A DNA stretch of 64,000 bases from Heligmosomoides polygyrus polygyrus. Taxonomy: Eukaryota; Nematoda; Chromadorea; Rhabditida; Heligmosomidae. Positions 21,390-33,000 of the stretch are shown here, piece after piece. The notes below the pieces were generated by a model. That model made no database searches. It was not told the DNA's origin and saw only the letters and a list, made by a program, of their open reading frames with translations. The stretch's first letter is position 1, and the number at the start of each line of letters is the position of its first letter. The stretch lies in contig OX377202.1 of assembly GCA_947396885.1 (NCBI GenBank), positions 75,674,643 to 75,738,642 on the forward strand, written 5' to 3'. A program made the position numbers and the translations under genes.

Positions 21390-24300
21390 GGAGAATAAAG
21401 CGGGCCTTCCAAATCAGCGCCTTCAATCCCCTTGAACGAGGAGTGACAGCCATGGTAACCTTAAAACCAATATAGTGCTGAGATTATGCGAAGGAATAGG
21501 TGTCATACTGCTCAGGACAACTGGAAATTGCTCTCTTAACGAGCACACCAATTCGTATTCCCAATTGTGAGGCACACCGACTATCGTCCGAAACCGGCCA
21601 CTTAAGCACAACCTCCACTGGCAAAATACCTCACATCCTAACCAATCTCGCCTCCTCACTAGTCGACGAACGCATAAGCGGAACCTCGGGCAAACGCAGC
21701 CGTGATTTCGTCTCGGACGATCAGACGGTAATTTTCTTCTTCACAGGTTCCAACGCTAACACCTGGCGCACAGCCGCCGTCTTTTCGACGACGTATTTTG
21801 CACGGGTAGTGGTGCGCGCTCAACGTTGCCATTGACGGGCGACTATCTATAGCGAAAGCAGTGGCTCCCGTTCAACAACACCGCACTGAGAGATTCCTCC
21901 AAGCGAGGCAATTTCTGTTTCTCAATGCCCCTTTCTACCCTACAAATGCAACTGCACACTATTTCACCGAAAGAAAAACGCAGTAACTAACCAGACAGTA
22001 GCAGAAGTCCTTGCAGTAAAGGCGAATAAGGATGGGAACGAGCACACATAATGCCAACAGTGTGAGCCCGACGATGAGCGTCACCCAGATCCATCTGAAA
22101 AGTAGCATGGGATTGATGGGATTTTGCGTTGTATATCTGGAAGCCTGTCATCAATCAGTGCACCCAGTAGCAGAACATGAATGTAATTGTGATAGACTGA
22201 AAACTGAAAACTGACTCGAAAGTCTTTTTCCATAGTAGTCCCTAGAAAAGCACATTGTTTGTAAATTTCTGAATCAATATTAAGAGAATTTTTCTGCAGT
22301 GATCTGAAGTACATAGGCGGTACAGGGCTTATTCTGTTGTGGTTTCATGAGCTTTTTGTAACAGTGTGCCTCCTACAATTCTCCATATTATTATACTTTC
22401 GAATATCAGCCCGGTAATTGTTTTCGATGTATATGATTTCAGACACGGTAATACTGCATAGATGGCGAAAGAAAAGGAAATACAACGAGTAATACAACTG
22501 AGCAGGCTTTCGTAACCCGGCGAAAGTGCTGCAAGAATGGACTCCGCATCAAAGAAGAAGAGGACGAAGTGTGGTCTCGCTTGGGCACAAGATATCAATC
22601 AATCGAAAAGGGACGCAAGGTTTCAGAGGCGTTGCTTAATTCAGAATATTTTCGCAAAAATGAACGCATTGTTTATGTGGCCGTGAAATCCGTTTACGCC
22701 TAGTTGCGTCGGAGTTTTTGAACAGAAGCCGGGGATAAATCATTCCGAAAGATTCTTTCTTGAGTGCTTCACTTTGCTGAGTGTCAACCGCGGCACTGTT
22801 GGCTCCTCCGTGAGTCCCTAATCATTTTGTTGCTCGGTTTTTATTTACGTGCTTCCCTCCCGGCTAGGATAAATCCGTTTTCTCTGTCTATGCGTTACAG
22901 TAGCGCTAGCGTATCTCTCTACGACAGGACATATGGTTAGGCACTGTCTAGGGGATAGCGCGTTCCCTTTCCACACAGAAAATACGCACTATTTATCCCA
23001 ATGGACAACGATCATAAGTCAGCTTTTGTGACAACCAAAAGTCCACGCAGAATGTAAGACGACTGTTCGGCTTCTTCCAACCCCGCTTACCAGTAGCACT
23101 GAGAACGCAGCGCAACATGGTATCGTAGGGGAGCTGCACATTTAGTGAACGACAGCGTTATATTCTTGGACACTACCGATGAAGCGAAATGGGTGCCGAA
23201 ATGCAAAGAGTTGTCTATAAATCGGAGAACGAAAAAACAGGGACGTGAAAATAAAGGGTAAAGGATGAAGGACGGCATTTGTCAATGTCTTTTTGGGATG
23301 TGCCCCGCACTCTACTGAGTCAGACAAGCATGGCACCAACTAACCGTTCCTTGAGGGGTAGAAGGTTTGTTTCGACTAGGTGGTACGCAAACCAAGAACC
23401 AAGAAACGGGTGCACGCTGCAGACGGTATCTCTTGGGACTGCGCTGCCACGCACGCAAAACGCGAAGAGCGGCTACTAATAGACGTCATTCCCTGCAGAA
23501 ATGGAAGCAAAGTGACCCCCCCCCCTCGGCTCACAAGCCTAACCATAAGTCTGCTGATAGCGGGAGGAGTTCAACTAGAAGGCATTGAACTCAATGAAGA
23601 GTCAATCGTTGTGCCTCGGAAGATGAACATAAAAATGACATGAGAGACGAACTGCAGACGTTTTGAAGGTGAATAGCCATGGCCCTGTCACAGAGTAAGA
23701 GGGCAAGACAACTGATGGACGAAGAGGGCACTAGAGTGGTCGCCTGGGCGCCGACGAGGAGAGTTCCAACAAGTTGGGCCGACAGAATTGTTGCAAAGTG
23801 AACCAACTGTTATTTCTCATGGAAGGAATTAAAGTGCTCTTCAGCAGTAGCATCCTGGACGACAGTGGCGGGACAAAGAAAAAAATGGAAACGTTCCCCC
23901 ACGATGAGCGAGCAAGAATTGATTACGTAGTTGAAGAACATTTCCATCGAAGAACAATGCGCTACAATTTTTGAATGTTGAGGAGATCTATTCCGGATTT
24001 TCAGTTTTGACACGGTATTCAAGCTGAAGATCTGGAGTGTCCGCGCCGTGGTGGAGTTCGCTACATAACACTGCGCTTTACTTGCCCCATATTTAGCCAA
24101 GTCGCTTTAAAGGTATGATCTGGAGAAGATAACGGTGCGCTAGAATAGAGGTGGAATTTCTACCAGGCCCTTCTTGGTAGAATCATTCTGTAGCCGTAAA
24201 TATTGCTTTGACCTAACGAGTTTCCCATTGGGAAGATTTTAGACTCGACTAAAGAAAAATGAGCCGAGACAAATTCTTTTGAAATAAATCTATTGGATAA

Positions 24301-25290
24301 AGGACAATTACGTATGATCGAAACTTTGGGTCCATTCGCCTAAAAATCCACGTATTTAAGGCAAACATATTATTTATTTTATTTCCATTAAAGTGGTACA
24401 TGCCAAATTGATTATTTATATTTATTATTTATTCATTTTTCATTATTTATTTGATTTATTTATTTAAGTGGTCGAGTCGTAGCTCATACAGAGATGAGCA
24501 TGGTTGTTCTTCAAAATCAAGGCAACCGTCATTCGTGCAAGATAGAAATCAGTACCCACGAATGAGAGAACCTAACTGGAAATTGGCTATGAAATGAAAT
24601 GCAAAGAGGCGGCTCATGTTTTGAAAAAACGAACACTCACAGGTCGTCGTAGCTGTTTCGAATCTCTCCAGTCCAGGTGTTGCGGAATGCCCAAGGGTCA
24701 TGAGGATCGTACACGCTTCGCTGCCCCATGGTCCGCTGGCTCTACAGACGACTGTTGTGTAGGAATAGCATCGAGTCTCCCTGAAAGTCACAGATGTGAG
24801 CTAATATCAAGGGATCGTAGCGAGTGCACTAAGTGGAGACCTCAACAAAGATGAGGTCATGGAAATCGAATGCATACTGCCACGGCACGGATTATCTTTA
24901 CCTAGGCAACCGACCGATCTCATCAAGCAGTTGCCTCCGCCATGCTCAATAATGGGCTCCTATTTGGCCCGTGCTGCTGCTGCTGTGACAGCTTTGTGGG
25001 AAATGCAGAGGTACGAAGACGTGGCCTGTACCTACTAGAAGGGAAATTACGGTACGGCACCAACTCCCTTAAGGTCTGCTAGCTTCCTCACCACAGACGC
25101 TTTAAAAATCCTTTGGAGAAGTGTCTCCTTATCCACGCAATTCAGCTTTCAGTTTCAGCGCTATAATATTATTTGTAGTAATATATTGTAATTCCACGGA
25201 TCTCCCTCGATAGAGAGTCTTCGGGCTCTCTTATTAAGAAGAATCTCGGGCCCCTGTCGCAGGGCCACGTGGCGTTTTCCCAGCTGGTGG
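21390..25290. other. No gene seen; repeat debris
   Basis: Contains a second copy (22738-22806) of the stretch at 19640-19700 (both read cattccgaaagatt, gagtgcttcactttgctgagt and accgcggcactgttggctcc), a degenerate SINE at 23250-23455, and an A/T-rich (ttattta)n tract at 24365-24465. Remaining frames are short and unsupported. Confidence 0.5.
23250..23455 (-). repeat. tRNA-derived SINE copy 5 (degenerate)
   Basis: Starts with the tail motif gtaaaggatgaaggacggc at 23257 and ttttgggatgtgcc, then lacks part of the body. It resumes with ggcaccaac, ggggtagaaggt and ccaagaaacgggtgcacgc toward a ruined head. It runs in the minus orientation like 9418-9711. Confidence 0.6.
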
Positions 25291-25299
25291 ATAGGGCCA

Positions 25300-28200
25300 A
25301 ATGAACCATGAATGAAAATGAAAATGAAACACGAACCAAATGCGACCGTGTACTGCCCTGAGACGCAGGTGGGATGCAGGGGATGGACTCCTTCCTCCTG
25401 CTATGTCGGGTCGAGTCGCGTTCATTGTGCATGGGAGCGGCATGTTCATGCACAGTGTGCGTGGATGTGTTTGCGCCTGTGCGCGTCGGTTTCGGCCAAA
25501 AGCTTGCACTCGGTAGAGAGTACATGTAAGGCGATTCGAGGTCGCCTTAAGTCTCGCCCCGTCCCTTCGGCAGTCTGGCTGGCTGCCCGGGGTTCTTCTC
25601 CCGCACGACAGAGCCTGACTAGCTAACGTGAGTACTCCAGTCAGACACAACAGCACTAAAGGGCCCCATTCCCCTGATCCTGAAAGAGCTCCCATTTCTG
25701 CAGCGATGGGAAGAATGAGTACGGAGAGGCTGCTAAAATCTCAGGGCCTAACCAGGCTGCGCAAATTGAGGACTAGGATGACGATCTGTACCTACAACGC
25801 CCTCACGCTCGCATCGGAAGCATCCGTCGAGGACCTGATGATGCAAGCCAGGAAGACCAAGTACGACGTCATCGGACTGACTGAGACGAGAAGACACCAC
25901 CCCCTACACGCCACTTACGAAAGAAGAGGGTCTCTGGAGAAGAACTGTTCCTCGGAACATGCGACAGCAGGAGTGTAGGCGGCGTTGGTGTCCTCGCCAA
26001 CACGCAGTTGGCCATGAACATCGATTCGTACGAGTCTCTGGCAACACGAATCGGACGGCTGCGATTGTGGTTCCGTGCTAGCTTTGACTGTGTTCGTCGC
26101 GTATGCTCCAACTTCCGACTACGACGACGAAAAGGTCGAAGCTTTCTACGTGGAGCTGGAGAAGTTCTAAGAGAGATCACACCTTCTACAAGGTGATCGT
26201 CGGCGACTTCAAAGCCAAGATCGGGCCACGAAGGTCCCCGGAAGAACTTCACATCGGAACCCCGGTTTGGAGTGGAACGAGCAAGGTGAAAGGCTGTCTG
26301 ACTTTCTCATGTCGACCAAGACCATCCATGGAAACTCACAGTTCCAGAAGCCTCCCTCCCTACGATGGACCTGGAAGTCTCCCGGTGGCCAGTTCCACAA
26401 CGAGATCGACCACATCATCTTCAACCACAAGTATCGCCTGACCGACGTTTCCGTTGTCTCCAAGTTCTACACGGGATCGGACCACCGCCTCCTTTGCGCA
26501 AGGTTCCGCTTTTCGCGTCAACGAGAGAAAGCCGCAAAGTTTATGAAGAGTTCATGAGAGTCCCAGAACAACCATGAACTGGGACATGTACACCTCTTTT
26601 GCAGGCCTTTGGCAAGATACCGTCATGGACAACATCGACGAGGAGTACGACCGCTTCGTGCACCATCTAAGCGATAGTGCTAAGAGAGCCGAGAGCTTGA
26701 AGACCACCAAGAGACGGCTGTTTCCGGAAACTCTCAAGCTGATTCGCCAGCGTGAAGCAGCACGAGCGTCAGGTAACTACCAGCTGACGTCCGAGCTGGC
26801 GAAGATATGTAGAGAGACGATAAAGGAAGATCTTAAGAAGAGAAGGGCGGAAGTTTTGGCAGAAGCTGCAGGGGCAGGTTTGAGCATCCGCAATGCCCGC
26901 CGGAACTTCGCCAACTTCAAGACCAAGATGACCGCTCTCCGACGTCCCGACGGAACCGTTACCTCCTCCAGAAGGACAATGGAGAAGGTCATCCACGACT
27001 TCTACTCTGATCTCTTCGATAGCCACGTCCACCACCCCCCATGCCATCTTCCGCAGGATGGATACGTCGTTCCCTCCATTCTCCCTTCCGAGATCCGACA
27101 CGCCATCTCGTCGGTGAAGAAACGTACAGCACCCGGTCCCGACAGGATCAGACCCGAACACCTGAAGAACCTCCCGCCAGCGCTCATCAACACCCTAGTG
27201 CGGCTCTTCACGCGCTACCTGTCGGAGCTCAAGGTTCCATTTCAGTGGAAGACCAGCAGGACCGTCTTGCTGTACAAGAAGGGAGACTGCATGCCAGTGG
27301 CAACTATCGCCCGATCTGCCTGCTGTCCGTAGTCTACGAGCTGTTCATTCGAGTGATCCTGAATAGGATTAGCAGAACGCTGGACGAAGGACAGCCATGC
27401 GAACAAGCAGGATTTCGGGGAGGATTCAGCACGATCGACCACATACACACCATTACGAAGCTCATCGAAGTGTAGAGTACAAGCTGCCGCTGTGCCTTAC
27501 GTTCATCGACCTAAAGAAGGAATTCGACTGTGTAGAACCTGAAGCGGTCATCGAAGCCCTGCTCACTCAGGGCGTTCCTACTCAGTACATCAGAGTCCTT
27601 CGAGAGCTGTACAGTGGATTCACGACCAAGATCTCACCATTCTACAACGACTTCGTCATCGACGTGAAGAGAGGGGTTTGGCAGGGGGATACCATATCCC
27701 CGAAGCTCTTCAGCGCCACTCTCGAAAACGTCATGTGCGAACTAGAATGGGAGCACATGGGAGTGAAAGTCGACGGCCGGCAACTGCACCATCTTCGTTT
27801 CGCTGGCGACATCGTGCTCATAACACCGAGCATCAGCCAGGCGGAGCGAATGCTGGCCGACTTCGATCGTGTATGTGGGAACGTTGGACTGCAACTGAAT
27901 CTTACGAAGACGATGTTCGTGAGGAACGGATGGGTTTCTCATGCCCCATTCTCGCTCAACGGAACGAACCTCTCCGAATGCTCCAGCTACGTGCAGCTGG
28001 GTCGCGAAGTCAATATGGCCAACGACCTAGCGCCGGAGCTGAGCAGAAGGAAACGAGCGGCTTGTGGCGCTTTCAAAAGCGTTGAAGAAGTCGGCGAAGA
28101 AGACGAAGAACGTCCGACTCCGCGCCCGCCTATTCAGACTCCACTGTTCTTCCTGCCCTAACATATGCTTCAGAGACCTGGGCTATACGAAAGCAGGATG

Positions 28201-28640
28201 AACACGCGATCAGCGTCGCGCAGCGTGGAATTGAGAGGACGATGCTCGGAGTAACACGACTCACGCAAGTGAGAGAAGGTCTCCGGAGTTCCGAGCTTCG
28301 CCGACGTTCGAAGATCAGAGACGCGGTCGCGTGGGCCAAGTGGTCGAAAATTAGGTGGGCCGGCAACGTAATGCGCTTCGCAGACAACCGCTGGACGAGA
28401 GCCGTTACCGATTGGATTCCGCGGGATGTTAAGAGAACACGGGACGCCTACCAACGCGATGATTGGACTTCTTCGTGAAAGCGCTGAACGACCGATATGA
28501 CGTTCTTCGCGTCCCTCGAGCGAGCAGGATCCATTGGAGCACTCTGGCACGCGACAGGGAAGAATGAAGACGCTGCTGGCGCCCGCTCGAACAAGCCGAT
28601 GATCAACGGGACGACAGGTGATATTGTAATTGCTAAAAAC
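25300..28640 (+). mobile_element. RTE-1-like non-LTR retrotransposon (degenerate)
   Basis: One near full-length element: leader at 25300-25780, endonuclease at about 25780-26530, reverse transcriptase at about 26880-27900, C-terminal domain to about 28560, and 3' end near 28640 (caggtgatattgtaattg). Protein motifs match the RTE-1 family known from nematodes. No target duplication was identified. A second, 5'-only relic is at 20460-21335, and a reverse-transcriptase scrap of the same family is at 37005-37316. Confidence 0.88.
25780..28560 (+). pseudogene. RTE-1-like endonuclease-reverse transcriptase, broken
   Basis: The reading frame is split over several frames: 25628-25978 (TYNALTLASE, VIGLTETRR), about 26090-26560 (KVIVGDF, EIDHIIFNHKY, GSDHRLLCARF), 26574-27332 (linker plus TAPGPDRIRPEHLKNLP and TVLLYKKGD), about 27300-27475 (NYRPICLLSVVYELF, EQAGFRGGFSTIDHIH), 27480-28161 (TFIDLKKEFDCV motif A; GVWQGDTISPKLF motif B; LRFAGDIVLI motif C), then about 28145-28450 (TYASETWAI, KIRWAGNVMRF). 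Motif C reads FAGD where the family has FADD, so an aspartate needed for catalysis is missing. The element cannot be autonomous. Confidence 0.88.
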
Positions 28641-28803
28641 ATTTAAAAGTGTGATTTTAAAAAATTCGAAATAATTTATAATGAAGCGAAAGAGCAGAGA
28701 AAGTTTTTGCAGTTGTGTACATTGCTTGGTTTTTTAATGGGCGTAAAATACTATGAGATACAACATAACACGTTAATACGTATAATAGTTTCTGGGTTTA
28801 AAA

Positions 28804-29141
28804 TGCTATGAGATACAATTTTAGCCCAAGTAAGAAAAATTTCTTCTGTGAAAAGTCAAGCACTTGGTGAAGACTTCATAATTGATTCGAAGAGAGCTTC
28901 AAAAATCCTTTGTACACTAAAAAAATCTTCTTAAATCTTAAAAAAATCCTATCAGCAAATAACTTCGGAAATGTTGCGAAAGTGCATTTCCAGATCCAGA
29001 CGTCATTGCTTTGGTGTAAAAAATGCGACATGCTGCTAAAATCGCTGCTGCTGCTAAAATCGGCAAAAGTTGAATCTGCCTCGATTCATTCGAAGACAGA
29101 CGTAAAAATTATTCTTTCTAAACAGGATTCAAGTTCAAATC
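28804..29141 (+). repeat. 338-bp direct repeat, copy 1
   Basis: Starts tgctatgagatacaatttt and ends aagttcaaatc. It is the same length as 29413-29750 and nearly identical; the two differences I noticed are gctgctgctgc against gctgcttctgc and cctcgattc against cctccattc. No terminal repeats or coding signal were seen. The motif ctatgagatacaa also occurs once more just upstream (about 28750). Confidence 0.93.
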
Positions 29142-29171
29142 ACCCAAAAAGCTAAAAAATAAACAAACAAA

Positions 29172-29808
29172 TATAGGGTAAGGGATAAAGGACGGCGTTA
29201 CTCAATCCCTTTTTTAGGATGCGCCACGCATTCTTGTTTTACGGGATGTCGTGAGGGCGCTTTGAATACGTACTTGGCTGAACAATGACTTGCGGTAGCC
29301 AGTCGATTAACAAGTCAGCGCCTTATTCTTCTCAAACAAGTTTGTTGCCAATTCACCGATCCCAGGGAAGGAAGGCTTGGTTGGTCTGTGCGGCAAATCC
29401 GAACCGGGAGCCTGCTATGAGATACAATTTTAGCCCAAGTAAGAAAAATTTCTTCTGTGAAAAGTCAAGCACTTGGTGAAGACTTCATAATTGATTCGAA
29501 GAGAGCTTCAAAAATCCTTTGTACACTAAAAAAATCTTCTTAAATCTTAAAAAAATCCTATCAGCAAATAACTTCGGAAATGTTGCGAAAGTGCATTTCC
29601 AGATCCAGACGTCATTGCTTTGGTGTAAAAAATGCGACATGCTGCTAAAATCGCTGCTTCTGCTAAAATCGGCAAAAGTTGAATCTGCCTCCATTCATTC
29701 GAAGACAGACGTAAAAATTATTCTTTCTAAACAGGATTCAAGTTCAAATCGGCGCGACGGCCGGACGCGACGGCCGGCACCTCCTCCTACTGCGCTCCAT
29801 GCGACCAA
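29172..29808 (-). repeat. tRNA-derived SINE copy 6, split by a 338-bp insertion
   Basis: The tail begins at 29175 (gggtaagggataaaggacggcg) and the body runs to 29412 (aatccgaaccgggagcc, the inverse of the B-box region). It then stops, and the head resumes after 29750 with a duplicated gcgacggccgg and cctcctcctactgcgctcc (inverse A box). The missing stretch is exactly where the 338-bp repeat sits. Confidence 0.8.
29413..29750 (+). repeat. 338-bp direct repeat, copy 2, inside a SINE
   Basis: Second copy of 28804-29141 with the same start and end points. It is flanked on both sides by SINE copy 6 sequence, so it behaves as a discrete unit inserted into (or exchanged with) part of the SINE. Confidence 0.93.
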
Positions 29809-30093
29809 AAAAAAAACAAATAGGAAGAATAATTTAATATCCTTAGGAGAGTGAAAGTATTATGGTTTTTTTGCAAAAATCGAACCTCATGCATGATCTT
29901 GGTTGAAACCTTTCCAAATAGCTGGGAGCTCTTCTCCTTCAGACACTGAGATCGTCTGCAACGGAACAACCGTCGCTCCTCCATGCAGATAGATGAAGTA
30001 GACATGATCGTGATGTTACAGTTCTCTCTGCAACTGCAAATGTCCTAATCGATTTAGCAACCGCTGATAAGGACAAGTCTTTCATGCTCCGCA

Positions 30094-33000
30094 ATGTCCG
30101 TCGACGGAAGCGGCAGCTCACACTCCGGACGGTAACTGTTTTTGGTGTCTCTTGCTTCAAGTTCAGTGTTTTGATGCATTAACCAGTTTCGCTTTGCTGA
30201 CCTGATACACAAGAAATCAAATCAAATTGAACTGTAAAATGAAGACTTAACATTCAAGGTGTTTCCCTCGCTCGTAGTGCATTTTCCGGGTCTGTTCTGG
30301 AGCACAAAGTGCAGCATCCCTGTGCGGAAAAAGCTAACAACTTTAATGAGGCATACACTAGTAAGGGCCAAGAATGGGTAAAAAATATTTTCATTAAATG
30401 TCTCACGACCAGTTTGACATGGGCACTAGTGTCACGTCAGGTCAGCGAAACTTGGAAAATGAGCACTCTTCGCAAAACCTCATGTTCCACATATACTCAT
30501 GTTGTACTTGAATATAATCCAAACAAACACTTTACTGACAGACACACTTGGACCTTAGGTCTGTCGGATAAAAGATAAAGGACGGTGTGATTAGTTCTTT
30601 TTGGGCATGCGCTCTGCTTCTACGGAGTTTCGTGGAGGCGATTTGAATGCGTTTGCTCTATACAATGAACTACGGTGACGAGCCGATGAACAATTCAGTG
30701 TTTTATCTTTCCCAAACAAGTCTCGTACCAATTAAAGTTTAAGGTTTTAAAGTAATGACTGTGTTGTACTTGGATAGAAATGTGAGAGTCCCACTCAGCA
30801 TTCACAATATCCCCCGTTTCCAGACAGTCGCAAAGGTTTCATAACTTCTGAAATCTATACCTAGCGCCTTAAGTAACCGCATTTCTTTGCCTGCAGGGGT
30901 CGACGATCAAATGCCCCAAATCATATGTTCGCCATTGGATGGCTAACCGAGTCTTCAAGTCGGTTCCGATTTTTGGAGAGACATTCATTCAGTNNNNNNN
31001 NNNNNNNNNNNNNNNNNNNNNNNNNNNNNNNNNNNNNNNNNNNNNNNNNNNNNNNNNNNNNNNNNNNNNNNNNNNNNNNNNNNNNNNNNNNNNNNNNNNN
31101 NNNNNNNNNNNNNNNNNNNNNNNNNNNNNNNNNNNNNNNNNNNNNNNNNNNNNNNNNNNNNNNNNNNNNNNNNNNNNNNNNNNNNNNNNNNNNTTATTCG
31201 ATCCAGCGCCACATGAGGGTGAACAGTAATCTTCAAGTCCGTATGTAACGTATCTAATCAGCGCTGCTTCGGGCGCCCTCTAGGCCGCTTTCCTATAACC
31301 TCAAAGTTTAGGCCTATCTTGCAGACGCTTCCTTCTTCTCCATGCAGAACGTGGCCGTACCATCGTAAGCGAGCTTCGCGCATCTTGTCTGCTATCGGTG
31401 CGACACCGACGCTTACAATCGAGTCACGAAATCGTTCGGAGACGATTATTCCGACACCACTGGTGGTCCTGGGACTTCCGTATAGAATAGCCTTGAACCC
31501 ACGTTCTACGTCCCTTGACTTGCTGCAGGACCACCTCATCTCCTGCACCGCACAGAAATCAACTCTTCAACGCTCCAGTGCTTCAACCAACTCGTACGAG
31601 CGGCCCGTCAACGTACCCACATTCATAAGCGTTGCCACGCAGGTCCTGCTTACGTTACGGGACTTTCGGACTAGCTCAGCTGCCCGCCGATGCCGTCATC
31701 GCATCAGGGACCCTCACATACTCCTCACACTCGCGGGACTCCGCGAGTGCGCGTCGGCTCCTGCGGACGCCGTAGCACTACCTCGAAATACGTGAGCTGA
31801 CATACACCAAGTGATGTGACATGGGTCTTCGTAGGCCGGCCTGTCACAAGGGGTTGTCGCCTTCAATCGAGTGTCCGTGATCGGCTTAGCTCGCAGAGCG
31901 AACAGTTTCCAGTAGCACTACGTGGAAGAACGGACATCGCCACCTTTCTGTGTTCTAGATAATTATTTCAAAAAACCTTTCACGTAAAGATATTATTTGG
32001 GGTGTTAAATATGAGTCTGATGTTTCTTTGCAGTATGCACTCATTCAAGGTAAAGAGGTTCACTGTGCGTAGAGTGCACTCAAGTAGACTCTATACACAG
32101 TGAACCCTTTTACCTTTCTAATGCAAGGAGACGACTCGTCGGAGCACTTGATACCTTGATACCTCAAACCTTGATTCAATTTTTGGAAAATCCTAGGGCC
32201 CGTAGAGCATTCTCGACCGGTCAGCAAAAGGTACGGGTTCGAGTCCCGGTCAGAGCTAGAATTTTGATCATGCAAAATATCGTTATAAGAGCTTACAATC
32301 GTTAGTTTTTTCTTTTGACTATGCCTTTGGGCGATCGTCTATTCTGAGCGCGGCCTTTCGTGATTTTGAGGTCGTCTATCCTGCCATTAAGTGTCTCATG
32401 TGCTTTTCTACCAAAATTTTAGATAAACGCATGTAGCGCCCAAATATCGATTAAATTCTGAAGCATTAAAACAGTGGAAGCTTTCGATCTAACCTAATAC
32501 ATCCGCCAACTAAAAAATGACTTTAAAAAGCTTGTTTCGTCAACCACGGTTGTCTATTTCAAATCCGCAATCTACCGAAATGCCACGTTGGCGATGGAGA
32601 ATTTCCAAGACCCTAAAATCTTGGATACAATGTGCACAGCTTACATACTCTGCCACCACTTCCCTATGTTCGTCTCTAACTATTAGGTTGGTGAAAAAGT
32701 CTTGCACCAAAGCATATTTTTTCAAAATTTTATTGTTTCTTTTGTGAGCAACTTCAATCAACAAAGTAACTACCATTTACATCTACAACCTTCTGCCACC
32801 TGGTGGGGAGATCATGAGTTCCTTTCTTCCAGAAGGAAATCGGTTGTGACCCGAAGAAGTGCGCCACCTCTGATTCCAGTTCGGTTCGGTCGTTAAAGCT
32901 CCTATCCCTCAAGTGTTGCTTTAAAGCTCGGAATAGGTGGTAGTCCGATGGCGCAAGATCTGATGAGAACGGTGGGTGGGGCGGCACCTCCTACCTAAGC

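Noticed and set aside
31319..31795. 158-codon plus frame
   Set aside because: Antisense shadow of the RTE endonuclease fragment on minus. The same shadow occurs at 15764-16093 and 45671-46000.
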